The notes under the pieces were generated by a model, which worked only from the letters and a program-made list of their open reading frames with translations, ran no database searches and was not told the DNA's origin. A stretch of DNA of 35,631 bases. It comes from a virus. Positions 8,564 to 16,792 of the stretch are shown here, piece after piece. The stretch is taken from positions 1 to 35,631 of IMG/VR virus record IMGVR_UViG_3300028388_001959; one strand, given 5' to 3'. Position 1 is the first letter of the stretch; every line of letters begins with the position of its first letter. The position numbers were made by a program, and so were the translations under genes.

Positions 8564-9022
8564 ATGGCAGTCGATGTTGCTTGGGATCGCGTAGACCAAC
8601 CCTACCCAGGATGTGATCGCTACATCTGGGAAAGCATCGGTCACGACCTGAGCGCCGCGATCTTCACGACGGCGTACATTCCCGTGACGCCGATGCGTCA
8701 CTGCGCTGTGTTCTGCTATCAGACGACGGGCACGTTCACTCGCGGGACGGCGAACGTCACGACGCTCATGACCTTCCCGGCGGCGAACGGTGGCTACGAT
8801 CATTACGTCTCGCAGTACCCGAACCTCGAAGGTTCGGCCGGTGGAGCGTTCGGCTATCAGGCGATGCGCAACAACTCTGTGTCGATGTTCAATCCGATGC
8901 CCGACTTCAGTATTCGCATCCCCGGCGACTCGATCGCGTTGAACTTCAGCAAGGCGACAGTGGGCACCCTCGACCAGATTGACATTCTGGTGTGGGACGC
9001 GGCGATGCTCAGGATCCCGTAA
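8564..9022 (+). CDS. Probable structural protein, possibly capsid decoration
   Basis: This 152-residue protein has no family I can name. It is rich in Thr, Ala, Gly and aromatic residues with alternating strand-like stretches, as in small beta-sandwich virion proteins, and has three Cys residues (near 17, 47 and 51). A strong ribosome-binding site (AAGGAG, nine bases before the ATG) and its place just after the capsid genes suggest high expression, fitting a decoration or head-fibre protein. That role is inferred from context only. Confidence 0.6.
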   Translation: MAVDVAWDRVDQPYPGCDRYIWESIGHDLSAAIFTTAYIPVTPMRHCAVFCYQTTGTFTRGTANVTTLMTFPAANGGYDHYVSQYPNLEGSAGGAFGYQAMRNNSVSMFNPMPDFSIRIPGDSIALNFSKATVGTLDQIDILVWDAAMLRIP

Positions 9023-9033
9023 CGAGGCAGCGC

Positions 9034-10413
9034 ATGAAGACGCCAGAACGCATCGAAGGCTCGTTGGAGTCGCTGACGCCTGAACAGGAGGCGTCAACGG
9101 ACACGCCGTCGCACGTTGACGGCGTGAGCGCGTGCGAGCATCAACCGGGTCCTACGCTGCGCGACGTTGCAGGCGTCACGCCTTCGCTTCTCGTGCGTGG
9201 TCAGTCGGTCGAGGCTGTCAGCGATCAGTTCTGGGGACAGGACACGGCGGCGGGCGCGTTGAACCTTGCGTCGGTGACCGTATCGGAGGCGGGCAGGAAC
9301 GACCTTGCGTCCGTTGGCTTGTGCTTCAATCCGCTCGACCGCGTTCTGACGAACACGGGCCAGCACGTCATCGACCAGATCAGGCAGCAAAACCCAGACT
9401 TCGAGTTCTTCTCGTACTACAAGTTCGGGAACATCCTCGTGAACGATGCTGGCCTTGCGCGACCGCTTGATTCGTATGAGACGAACCTCCTCACGCCGTA
9501 CGTTGCGCAGGACGTCAATGGCGACCCTGCTGTTGCGTGGGCTCCCGACCTCGATCCCGCGAACGACCCGACGCAACTTTGGGTGAACTACTGCTGGCCT
9601 CGCACGCCGGGTTACCTGTTCAACAAGGACCTCATCGATCAGCAGATCGACAACCTCGCGGCGAGCATTCGCGCGGTCGAACACAAGCCTGGCGGCCTGT
9701 GCTTGGACTACCTCAACCCGTCGCGCTTCGGCTACTACATGATCGCAGCGTTCAATGCGGCGCTCGATCTGAAGGGCGAAGGCGTTGCGTTGCTGGACGA
9801 CCCTGAACAGCAAGCCGCGTTCAAGGCGTTCCAAGAGTACTTCGTTGACGCGTTGCACGATGAGTTCGGCGACGACTTCATGATCATCGCGAACGGGTCT
9901 GCGGCGTTCCCGCACGTTGAGCCCGACCTGTGCGCGAAGCTGCACGGCGCATACATCGAGGACCATCCAACGTCGCCGTTCCTTGGCAACCCGTGGGACG
10001 TGTTCGAGATCCTTGAGAACGTTCGCGCTGACCCGTCGCAGTACCTCGACTATCAAGGACGGCACGCCGATGTCGGGATGCCCGTGTATATCTTTCAAGC
10101 TCAAGGCGATGAGCCGAAGACGAGCACGAGGCACGCAGTGAATCGCGTGAGTGCGTTGATGTACGACTGCGTGTTCGGCAACCTGCCAACGACGATCTCT
10201 GGGTCCATCGACGAAGACGACATCGTGGATGCTGTCTGGGATAGCTACACAGCATTAAGCGACCCGGACCCCATGTCTGTGCAGTCGGTTACCACGTCGC
10301 GCTTGTACGCGCGTCGCTTCAACAACGGCGAGAGCCCGAGCAGCAACGCGTTCGTGTTCTTGAGCAGCACGAGCAGCGGCATGTTCCAGGTCGTCAACGT
10401 CGGCGTGTCCTAG
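9034..10413 (+). CDS. Putative glycoside-hydrolase-like TIM-barrel protein
   Basis: The 459-residue protein has an N-terminal low-complexity segment (1-45) and then a series of alternating strands and helices. I read these as an eight-strand barrel similar to putative glycoside hydrolases of the TM1410/COG2342 kind. Candidate strand ends with acid or polar residues are Asp225 in CLDYLNPS, Asn287 in IIANGSA and Glu309 in AYIEDHP, followed by MPVYIFQAQGDEP. A beta-rich stretch closes the protein (about 400-459). It lies among head-tail genes, unlike most phage depolymerases, which sit with tail fibres. It could be a virion-borne sugar-cleaving or sugar-binding protein. The fold is inferred from pattern alone; the enzyme activity is unproven. 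Confidence 0.55.
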   Translation: MKTPERIEGSLESLTPEQEASTDTPSHVDGVSACEHQPGPTLRDVAGVTPSLLVRGQSVEAVSDQFWGQDTAAGALNLASVTVSEAGRNDLASVGLCFNPLDRVLTNTGQHVIDQIRQQNPDFEFFSYYKFGNILVNDAGLARPLDSYETNLLTPYVAQDVNGDPAVAWAPDLDPANDPTQLWVNYCWPRTPGYLFNKDLIDQQIDNLAASIRAVEHKPGGLCLDYLNPSRFGYYMIAAFNAALDLKGEGVALLDDPEQQAAFKAFQEYFVDALHDEFGDDFMIIANGSAAFPHVEPDLCAKLHGAYIEDHPTSPFLGNPWDVFEILENVRADPSQYLDYQGRHADVGMPVYIFQAQGDEPKTSTRHAVNRVSALMYDCVFGNLPTTISGSIDEDDIVDAVWDSYTALSDPDPMSVQSVTTSRLYARRFNNGESPSSNAFVFLSSTSSGMFQVVNVGVS

Positions 10414-10421
10414 GAGGCGAC

Positions 10422-10769
10422 ATGAAGAACCCGTTTCGCTACCCTACCTACTATGTCCCGCAAGGCTCGACGGCGACGGTCTTGCGTCACACGCTGAAGC
10501 AGGACGGCGTTGCTCTGGATCTATCAGGCGCAACGGGAAGCCTGTACTTCCACGCGAGCGACGAATCGGGCACAGCCGTCGTGACCGACGGCGCTGCATC
10601 GTGGGTCACTGACGGAAGCGACGGGGTGATCGAGTTCCAGCTCACGGGCGCTGTCGTCGATACGGTCGGCGATGTGATCTGCGAATGGGAAGTGCAGGGG
10701 TACAACGGCGGCAACCTGAAGTCTTACCCGTTCAAGCTGCGCATCCTCCCAAGCGCGAAGGGAGCGTGA
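10422..10769 (+). CDS. Small beta-sandwich virion protein (BppU N-terminal-like)
   Basis: The 115-residue protein reads like the immunoglobulin-like domain seen at the N terminus of BppU-type baseplate proteins. It shows the VALDLSGATGSLYFHASD strand pair, an inner GVIEFQLTGAVVDTVGDVICEWEVQ segment, and a closing KSYPFKLRIL strand. Such domains often dock larger adhesins or enzymes to the virion. It directly follows the glycoside-hydrolase-like gene (8 bases apart, site CTAGGAGG), so the two may be partners. The fold assignment is by pattern; the partner role is inference. Confidence 0.55.
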   Translation: MKNPFRYPTYYVPQGSTATVLRHTLKQDGVALDLSGATGSLYFHASDESGTAVVTDGAASWVTDGSDGVIEFQLTGAVVDTVGDVICEWEVQGYNGGNLKSYPFKLRILPSAKGA

Positions 10770-10770
10770 C

Positions 10771-11421
10771 ATGCCTGTCGTGTTGAGCGATCGCGCCTTG
10801 ATGGACGAAGCGACGGCGGCGAAGTACCTGCGCGACCAAGGCTACCCGACCGATGGCGGCGACATGCTTCGCCTGCACATCAACGCCGTGAGTGGGTTCA
10901 TCGCACGCGTGACCGGGCGCGAGGCTTTGAAGTACAGCGACACGCAGATCGTCGAGCTGCGCGATGGCGACGACACCGAATGGATCTACACGCGCGAAGC
11001 GCCGATCCGTTCGCTCGTGTCGGTCGAAACGTACCCGTACGAAACGAACTACGGCGAGACGATCACGGGTCCGGGCACGTCGGCATACAACGACGACGCC
11101 TGGTACGAAGCTCGCGGCGGGCGCGTGGTCCTGAAGAACACGACGCTGCCGCAAGGCAAGGGAACGGTCCTCATCACGTACACGGCAGGCTTCTACGACG
11201 ACGGCGACGCGGGCGTCGGCGAGGCAGCCGATCCTGAGTTGAGCGCGTTGAAGGTCATCGCGCTTGAGGCGTTGCTGCGCAAGTGGCAGCGATGGACAGA
11301 GAAGCGCGTAGGTGTCGCGTCACGCTCAAGCGATGCAGGATCAATCACGTACTCGCAAGACGACTTCCCGAAGGCGGTCGTCGCCGAGCTGCTTCGCTAT
11401 CGCAGACAGTGGGTGGCGTGA
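10771..11421 (+). CDS. Head-tail connector protein (gp6-like)
   Basis: The 216-residue protein fits the phage head-tail connector (gp6/adaptor) family. An N-terminal helical part (MDEATAAKYLRDQGY, then LRLHINAVSGFIARVTGREAL) is followed by a beta-rich middle: IYTREAPIRSLVSVETYPY, GGRVVLKNTTLP and GTVLITYTAGF. A C-terminal helical part (PELSALKVIALEALLRKWQ and beyond) completes the family pattern. It would form a ring below the portal. It begins one base after the previous stop, and its own stop overlaps the next ATG (TGATG), as usual for the neck genes. Confidence 0.75.
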   Translation: MPVVLSDRALMDEATAAKYLRDQGYPTDGGDMLRLHINAVSGFIARVTGREALKYSDTQIVELRDGDDTEWIYTREAPIRSLVSVETYPYETNYGETITGPGTSAYNDDAWYEARGGRVVLKNTTLPQGKGTVLITYTAGFYDDGDAGVGEAADPELSALKVIALEALLRKWQRWTEKRVGVASRSSDAGSITYSQDDFPKAVVAELLRYRRQWVA

Positions 11422-11969
11422 TGGGACAGACGCGCGGACAGAAGGCGATGAAGCAGACGGAGTCGTTCCTTGCGATCGACATCCTTGGCTTGCCTGAGAT
11501 CGCAGAATGGATGCGCAAGTCGCCGAAGATCATGAGGCCCGTGCTGCGGTCGGCGATGCACGCAAGCGTCCTACACATCAAGTCGAAGGTCATGGACAAG
11601 CTCAACAACGACGTGCTTCAACGTCGCACGGGCATGTACCATCGAAGCATCAACACGAAGGTTAGACTTCACGACAACGGGCGCGCGTACTACGGCGTGG
11701 TCGGCACGCATGTGAAGTATGCGCGCGTTCACGAGTTCGGCGCGACGATCAAGCCAAAGAACGAAGACGGATATCTCGTGTTCAAGACGCCGGACGGCAA
11801 GCGCGTCCGCACGAAGCAAGTCAAGATTCCAGCGCGGCCGATCTGGAAGCCCGTCTTCGAGAAGGAGCGCCCGCGCGTCATGAAGCTGCATCAAGAGGCG
11901 ACGCATAAGATGCTTCAGAAAGCGGGCAAGGGTTCGGCCGTGTCGGCGTCGAGGGTGCGTGAGCTATGA
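11421..11969 (+). CDS. Neck protein, HK97 gp10-like
   Basis: The 182-residue protein has features of the HK97 gp10/Mu gpG-type tail-completion family. A helix that places MRPVLRSAMHASVLHIKSK near residues 38-56 is followed by RRTGMYHRSI, a strand pair with YYGVVGTHVKYARVHEFG near 90-108, and a late PARPIWKPVFEK segment. The GTHVKYARVHEFGA motif is the most typical part of this family. It lies between the connector and the tail terminator, the expected place for a head-closure or tail-joining protein. The start ATG overlaps the upstream stop. Confidence 0.8.
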   Translation: MGQTRGQKAMKQTESFLAIDILGLPEIAEWMRKSPKIMRPVLRSAMHASVLHIKSKVMDKLNNDVLQRRTGMYHRSINTKVRLHDNGRAYYGVVGTHVKYARVHEFGATIKPKNEDGYLVFKTPDGKRVRTKQVKIPARPIWKPVFEKERPRVMKLHQEATHKMLQKAGKGSAVSASRVREL

Positions 11970-12457
11970 CCATCGACGTCAACGAATGGGCGCTCGCTCA
12001 AGTGAGTGATCTGATCGTCTCCCGCCTGGAAACGATCAACGAAGGCGATGGCTGGAACACGACGCCGTACGTCACCGAGCGTTGGCACTGGCCTGAAGAG
12101 GTCGCGCAGGAACAGCTCCCGCTCGTGATGGTCATCGAAGACCGCACCGAGCAGGAGGAAGGCGCCATTCAAGGGTCGGTCAGTCGCGGCAAGATTCGCC
12201 TTCGCCACTTCTGGTACATCTGGGGCGTCGTTGCGTCGGAGTACAGTGTGCGACAGGCGCGAATGGAACTGCTCGCCGACGTGAAGTCGGTCTTGTTCCA
12301 AGACGAATCGTTCGTCAGCCCAGACGGCACGCAGCAGTACGCGCTCGACCTCGCAATCGAGAACATCGACTACGACTCGAACGCGCTGCAAGATTTGCAG
12401 AAGGGTTTCTTTGTGCTTGAGCTATCGGCTCGCGTCGATATTCTCAGGAAGGAGTGA
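11966..12457 (+). CDS. Tail terminator/completion protein
   Basis: The 163-residue protein occupies the tail-terminator position (lambda gpU-like) just before the tail tube gene. Its pattern fits: an N-terminal helix (VSDLIVSRLETI), a strand LPLVMVIEDRTEQEE, a central helix SVRQARMELLADVKSVLFQDE, and a closing strand FVLELSARVDIL. It would cap the tail at the final length set by the tape measure. The first bases overlap the previous gene in an ATGA junction. The assignment rests on position, size and secondary-structure pattern. Confidence 0.65.
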   Translation: MTIDVNEWALAQVSDLIVSRLETINEGDGWNTTPYVTERWHWPEEVAQEQLPLVMVIEDRTEQEEGAIQGSVSRGKIRLRHFWYIWGVVASEYSVRQARMELLADVKSVLFQDESFVSPDGTQQYALDLAIENIDYDSNALQDLQKGFFVLELSARVDILRKE

Positions 12458-12460
12458 GCG

Positions 12461-12631
12461 ATGGTGAAGTGCACCTACGTTGGTCCCTACCCGAGCGTCA
12501 TCGTGCGCGGCGTCGGTACGGTCAAGCGAGGCGAGGAGGCCGACATCCCCGAGTCGGCAATCACGGAAGCATGGGAACGCGTCAAGGACGCGCCGAAGGC
12601 CAAGAAGACGAACAAGAAGGACGGTGAATGA
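12461..12631 (+). CDS. Small protein of tail region, 56 residues
   Basis: A short gene begins with ATG at 12461 behind the strong site AAGGAG (12449-12454) and ends with TGA at 12629-12631. Its product starts with a beta-like segment (TYVGPYPSVIVRGVGTVKRGEEADIP), which may be a small barrel, then a short helix and a Lys-rich tail. Similar tiny genes are often found between neck and tail-tube genes of siphoviruses, but I cannot assign a function. It overlaps the tail-tube start, which supports real translation. Confidence 0.6.
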   Translation: MVKCTYVGPYPSVIVRGVGTVKRGEEADIPESAITEAWERVKDAPKAKKTNKKDGE

Positions 12632-13617
12632 TGCCTGCTATCGGAAAAGACGCGTACCTGGGCTTCGGCGGCGAATCGTCGTGGGGCAGCGCGGGGACCA
12701 TCGACGAATGGACGCGCGTCATCTCAATGACTCCGCAGAACGCGAAGTCGAACTTCATCTCCGCAACGCGTCGCGCGGGTATGCCTCGCAAGGTGTACTT
12801 CGGCGCAGAGCGTGCAGAGCTTGAAGTCGTCACGCCGTTGATGTTCAACGGGCACGAGCTGTTCTGGGCGGCGCTGTTCGGGACGTACACGTTCAGCTCC
12901 GACTTGCCTGTCGTGAGCGCGTACACGCACGAGTTCGAGATCGGCGACGACACGATCACGGGCATCACGTTCCAGCCTCACTTCGGTCTGGGCGGAACGA
13001 ACGACTACAAGTACACGGGGATGATGCCGTATAAAGTGCGCATCGAGTTGGGCACCGAGAGCGAGGTCACGACGACGTGGTCGTTTGCGGGCAAGCAAGA
13101 GACGGCTCCTGTCGTCGAAGCGCCGCCGACGTTCCCCGAGGAGGTCGTCGCACTCAACAACGATGCAGCGATCGTCACGATCGGAGGCGCGTCGGGCGCG
13201 TACGTTCAGTCGGGCTTCATCGAGATCGAGCGCCCGCGTGCGATGAATCGCTTCCTGTACGGGCAGACGGCGGCAGGCCGTCCGATCGTCAACGGTCCGC
13301 TCAACGTGAACTTCCAGTTCACCGTCGAGTACGATACGGCGAGCGCGTCGGTGGGATCGTACGACGACTTCCGGACCGGAACGCAAGGCGGCCGGCTGAC
13401 GCTTGCGATGATCTCCAGTCAGATCATCACGGGCGCGACGAACTACAATTTCACGTTCGACGTGGACCAGGTGCAGGTCGTCGGTGACACGCCCTCCGTT
13501 CAGGACGACGGCATCGTTCCGTTGACCATCACTGGTATGGGTCTCGACCCGAACGAAGACAGCGACGGCAATTGCACGCTGGCGATCGTCAACGCGGTGA
13601 GCGCGAAGGCGACCTGA
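12628..13617 (+). CDS. Major tail (tube) protein
   Basis: The 329-residue protein is the probable tail tube subunit. It begins with the pattern IGKDAYLGFGGESSWGS seen in tube proteins and is rich in beta strands, such as EVTTTWSFAGKQE and a late NFTFDVDQVQVV, with little helix. It lies directly before the tail chaperones and tape measure. Two adjacent ATG codons (12628 and 12631) could start it, differing by one Met. The length allows two tandem domains, the second perhaps an external Ig-like decoration near residues 170-329. Confidence 0.8.
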   Translation: MMPAIGKDAYLGFGGESSWGSAGTIDEWTRVISMTPQNAKSNFISATRRAGMPRKVYFGAERAELEVVTPLMFNGHELFWAALFGTYTFSSDLPVVSAYTHEFEIGDDTITGITFQPHFGLGGTNDYKYTGMMPYKVRIELGTESEVTTTWSFAGKQETAPVVEAPPTFPEEVVALNNDAAIVTIGGASGAYVQSGFIEIERPRAMNRFLYGQTAAGRPIVNGPLNVNFQFTVEYDTASASVGSYDDFRTGTQGGRLTLAMISSQIITGATNYNFTFDVDQVQVVGDTPSVQDDGIVPLTITGMGLDPNEDSDGNCTLAIVNAVSAKAT

Positions 13618-13642
13618 TCCCTAGCTTCATCGAGGAGGCACG

Positions 13643-14062
13643 ATGAGCGAGTTCGATTGGAGTGCCTGGCAACAGGCCGACGAAACGAAGGAAGTGGCGC
13701 TGGACGGCGGGCGGGTCGCACTGATCCGACCCGTCTCCGCGCTGAAGGTCATCGACCTGCTTGGCCTGCCCGTTTCGATCATCATGAACGCAGGCGAGAA
13801 TGGCAGCGCGGTGGAGGCTGCGTTCGCTGACAAGATGCTGGACATGAGCGCATCCGAACTGCTGAACGTCGTGCGCGACGTCGTGGTCGCAGGATGCGTG
13901 CAACCTCGCATCGCAACCGAAGGCGCGACGATCCCCGGCGAGTGCGTTGCGTGGGATGATCTTGGCGAGACGCGAGCGATGGCGTTGTTCGGCGAGATCA
14001 TGGCGCTCACGAAGCTAACGAAGGAGGATGCCGCGCAAGCTGGCGAGTTTCGTAGCGAGTGA
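13643..14062 (+). CDS. Tail assembly chaperone (G-like)
   Basis: The 139-residue protein sits between tail tube and tape measure, the place of the first tail-assembly chaperone. It has an N-terminal beta part (EVALDGGRVALIRPVSALKVIDLLGLP) and then helices (ADKMLDMSASELLNVVRDVVVAGC, MALFGEIMALTKL). A good site, GAGGAGG, lies upstream. The next chaperone-like frame overlaps its end by 35 bases in a different phase, so the pair resembles the G/GT arrangement that coats the tape measure in other tailed phages. Confidence 0.7.
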   Translation: MSEFDWSAWQQADETKEVALDGGRVALIRPVSALKVIDLLGLPVSIIMNAGENGSAVEAAFADKMLDMSASELLNVVRDVVVAGCVQPRIATEGATIPGECVAWDDLGETRAMALFGEIMALTKLTKEDAAQAGEFRSE

Positions 14063-14309
14063 CGCAGCGCGCGCGATCGACTTCGTGTGTCGCGTCTATC
14101 CTGGCGCGGGAACGCCGAGCGCGTACCTTCGCCGCGCTTCGCTTCGAGACTTGAACCTTGACGTCGCGATGGCTTTCCGTTGGTCGCGTGAACGAATCGC
14201 AACGGCCGAACGTGAGCTTGAGCGCGACCTGATGCGAGCACAGTCTCATGAAGCGAGACAGGAGATCGTGACCCGATGGCTACTTCGCGCAACACTCTCC
14301 AGCTTGTAA
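14028..14309 (+). CDS. Second tail chaperone (T-like)
   Basis: This 93-residue frame overlaps the G-like gene by 35 bases and the tape measure by 34. It contains a helix-rich core (LRDLNLDVAMAFRWSRERIATAERELERDLMRAQSHEARQ) like the C-terminal part of GT fusion chaperones. The apparent ATG at 14028 touches the strong Shine-Dalgarno AAGGAGG (14021-14027) with no spacer, which is too close for normal initiation. A stop at 14016-14018 limits the upstream frame. It may be made by translational coupling or by a +1 or -2 frameshift between 14019 and 14062. I cannot tell which from sequence alone. Confidence 0.6.
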   Translation: MPRKLASFVASDAARAIDFVCRVYPGAGTPSAYLRRASLRDLNLDVAMAFRWSRERIATAERELERDLMRAQSHEARQEIVTRWLLRATLSSL

Positions 14310-16792
14310 TCAACGGCATCAACAAGGCGGGCCCCGCCTTGTCAGCCGTTGGAACGCAACTCGCGGCGGTCGGTGCAGCGGCATCGGCCGCCGTTGGCGT
14401 TTCTGTGCGCGAGTTCGCAGGCTTCGAGCAACGCATGACTGAGATCAGCACGCTGCTCGACGGCCCGACTTCTGAATCCATGCAGAAGATGGGCGACAAC
14501 CTGCTTCGCTTGAGCACGTTGAGCGGGCAAGCGATTGAGCCGTTGCAGAAGGCTCAGTACGATGTGATCTCTGCTGGCTTCACGGATGCCGCTGCGTCGA
14601 TGAACGTGCTCGTTGGATCAACGAAGCTCGCATCGGCGGGCGTCACTGACGTGGCGTCGGCTGCCGACCTCGTGACGACCACGATGAACGCGATGGGCAT
14701 CGGCGCTGACGAGGTGTCGCGCGTTACTGACGTCCTCTTCCAGACAGTGCGCAAGGGTAAGACGACGTTGCCCGAGCTGTCGGCATCGTTGGGCAACGTG
14801 TTCTCGACGGCTAAGACCGCAGGCGTATCGCTTGAAGAGGTCGGCGCTGTCATGGCGACGCTGACCTCGAAGGGCATCAACACGAACGAATCGGTCACGG
14901 CGCTCAACAACCTCATGGTCGCCCTCGCTGCGCCGACAGACGAAGCGGCGAAGGCGATGGCCGACCTTGGCATCGACCTCGACGGCGGCATCATCCCTGC
15001 GCTTGAAAGCCTGGGTGCGGTCGGCGAAGACGGCCTCGACGCGCTGTCGGAGTTGATCCCGAACATTCGTGCGCTGAAGGCGGCGGCGGCGGCAGGCAAG
15101 GACGTTGACACGCTGCGCGCGAACCTCGATGCGATGAACAACGCGTCGGGCGTAACGACCACGGCGTTCGATGCGATGCAGGCAACGCTCAGCGCAGCGA
15201 TCGATCAGCTCAAGGCAACGGTGCGCACCGTCGTGATCGAGTTCGGTTCGCAGTTCGCGCCAGCCATTCAGGACGTGACGACGCGCCTGTCCAGCCTCGC
15301 GCGCTGGGTGCGCGAATCGCCGCGCGACCTCTTGGCGCTCGCCGGGAGTGCTATGCGTGCAGCGATGCAGATCGGTGCGCTTGGCGTCCTGCTTGTTGGA
15401 TCAGTGAAGGCAATGAAGGCGGCGCAAGCTGGCATGACGCAGCTCCGCGCGGTCGTCGATGTCATGCGGAAGTCAACGACGGCGTTGAACGCCGCATCGC
15501 GCCTGAGTTCGTTGCGCTTCATTCTGATCGGCGGCGCTCTTGGCGTTGCACTGCTCGCCGTCGTGCGATTCAAGGACGAGTTGGCGAACCTCGTGTCGTG
15601 GTTGTGGGCGAAGCTGCAACCCGCCGTTCTGACTGTCGGTCGTTGGATCGGCGAGTTCTGGCCGAAGGTCCTTGGATGGGCGCAGGCAGCGTGGACCGCG
15701 ATGCAGTCGGCGATCTTGAACGTCATCAGTACGGTCGTGTCGGGCATGGCGAAGATCATGCGCTTCGGGAATCGTATCGGCATCGTGGGCGACGATGCAC
15801 TAGCGACGGCCGATAGCCTTGATGAACTGTCGCGCAAGCTAGGCGACATGGCCGACACAGACCCGAGCGTCGTGACGCGTTCCATCGCCGACGAATTCAG
15901 GAAGACGAAAGAGAACGCGGTCGAGCTGGCCGACGACATCGGCAACCTCGTGCAGCAGGTGCCTGGCCTTGGCAATGCGTTCGCGCTTGTGCAAGAGGCG
16001 CTTGCCGCGTTCAACGAATCAAGCAACGAGTCGATTGATGATCTGATCACAGGCGTCGAGGGCCTTGGCGAAACAGCGGGCGAGACTGCCGACAAGCTCG
16101 AAGAAATGAAAGACGAAGGCGACGACGGCGCGAGCTCCATGAGGAACCTTCAGGACGCCGCCGAGTTCGCGCGGCAGGACGTGGAGAATCTTGCCTTCGC
16201 GCTTGGCAATAACGTCGCGAACGCGATCGCCGACGTCGGTACGTCGCTCGTTGGTCTTGGCACAGGCACCGTGTCCGTCGCGCAAGCGTTCAAGCGAATG
16301 GCGTCGGCTGTCATCTCAGACATCATCCGAATCACGACGCGGATTCTGGTCGCGCGTGCGCTGCTCAAGAAGTTCGGCGCAGATGTCGCAGGCATCGGAG
16401 GAGGCGGCGGAACGGCGAGTGCGGGCGGCGCTGTGTTGGGTATGGCTGTCGGCGGTCCGATCGGCGGCGTGATCGGCGGTGCTGTCGGTGGCCTGTTCGC
16501 TGCGAACGGAATGATGAACGTGCCCGGAACGCCTGGCCTTGATCGCACGATGGTCCTCGCGAGCGGCGGCGAGATGATTCTGTCGAACCGCAAGGCGAAC
16601 ATGATGCGCGAGGCGTTGTCGCAGCCGCAGGTCGGCGTCGGGTTTGACAAGCTGGGCCGATCAACAACAGGATCGCGTCGCGACGTAACAGTGAACATCG
16701 ACGTGAGCAGGCCGCTTCGCCGTTCGGAGCAGATCGACCTGCTCCGCTCCATCGACGACGCGGAAGCGCAGAGCGGAAGGTTCAACGCATGA
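14276..16792 (+). CDS. Tail tape measure protein (TP901 type)
   Basis: At 838 residues this is the longest tail gene and has the TP901-like tape-measure core: an N-terminal hydrophobic helix, then GFEQRMTEISTLLDG and repeated helices through about residue 230, with the typical LPELSASLGNVFSTAKTAGVSLEEVGAVMATLTSKG segment split by short turns. Hydrophobic helices near 355-375 and 410-430 could insert in the host membrane during ejection. A Gly-rich region (about 700-745) and the strand MNVPGTPGLDRTMVLASGGEMIL near 745-770 mark the C-terminal end. At the usual 1.5 angstrom per residue it would set a tail of roughly 125 nm, supporting a siphovirus form. Confidence 0.9.
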   Translation: MATSRNTLQLVINGINKAGPALSAVGTQLAAVGAAASAAVGVSVREFAGFEQRMTEISTLLDGPTSESMQKMGDNLLRLSTLSGQAIEPLQKAQYDVISAGFTDAAASMNVLVGSTKLASAGVTDVASAADLVTTTMNAMGIGADEVSRVTDVLFQTVRKGKTTLPELSASLGNVFSTAKTAGVSLEEVGAVMATLTSKGINTNESVTALNNLMVALAAPTDEAAKAMADLGIDLDGGIIPALESLGAVGEDGLDALSELIPNIRALKAAAAAGKDVDTLRANLDAMNNASGVTTTAFDAMQATLSAAIDQLKATVRTVVIEFGSQFAPAIQDVTTRLSSLARWVRESPRDLLALAGSAMRAAMQIGALGVLLVGSVKAMKAAQAGMTQLRAVVDVMRKSTTALNAASRLSSLRFILIGGALGVALLAVVRFKDELANLVSWLWAKLQPAVLTVGRWIGEFWPKVLGWAQAAWTAMQSAILNVISTVVSGMAKIMRFGNRIGIVGDDALATADSLDELSRKLGDMADTDPSVVTRSIADEFRKTKENAVELADDIGNLVQQVPGLGNAFALVQEALAAFNESSNESIDDLITGVEGLGETAGETADKLEEMKDEGDDGASSMRNLQDAAEFARQDVENLAFALGNNVANAIADVGTSLVGLGTGTVSVAQAFKRMASAVISDIIRITTRILVARALLKKFGADVAGIGGGGGTASAGGAVLGMAVGGPIGGVIGGAVGGLFAANGMMNVPGTPGLDRTMVLASGGEMILSNRKANMMREALSQPQVGVGFDKLGRSTTGSRRDVTVNIDVSRPLRRSEQIDLLRSIDDAEAQSGRFNA

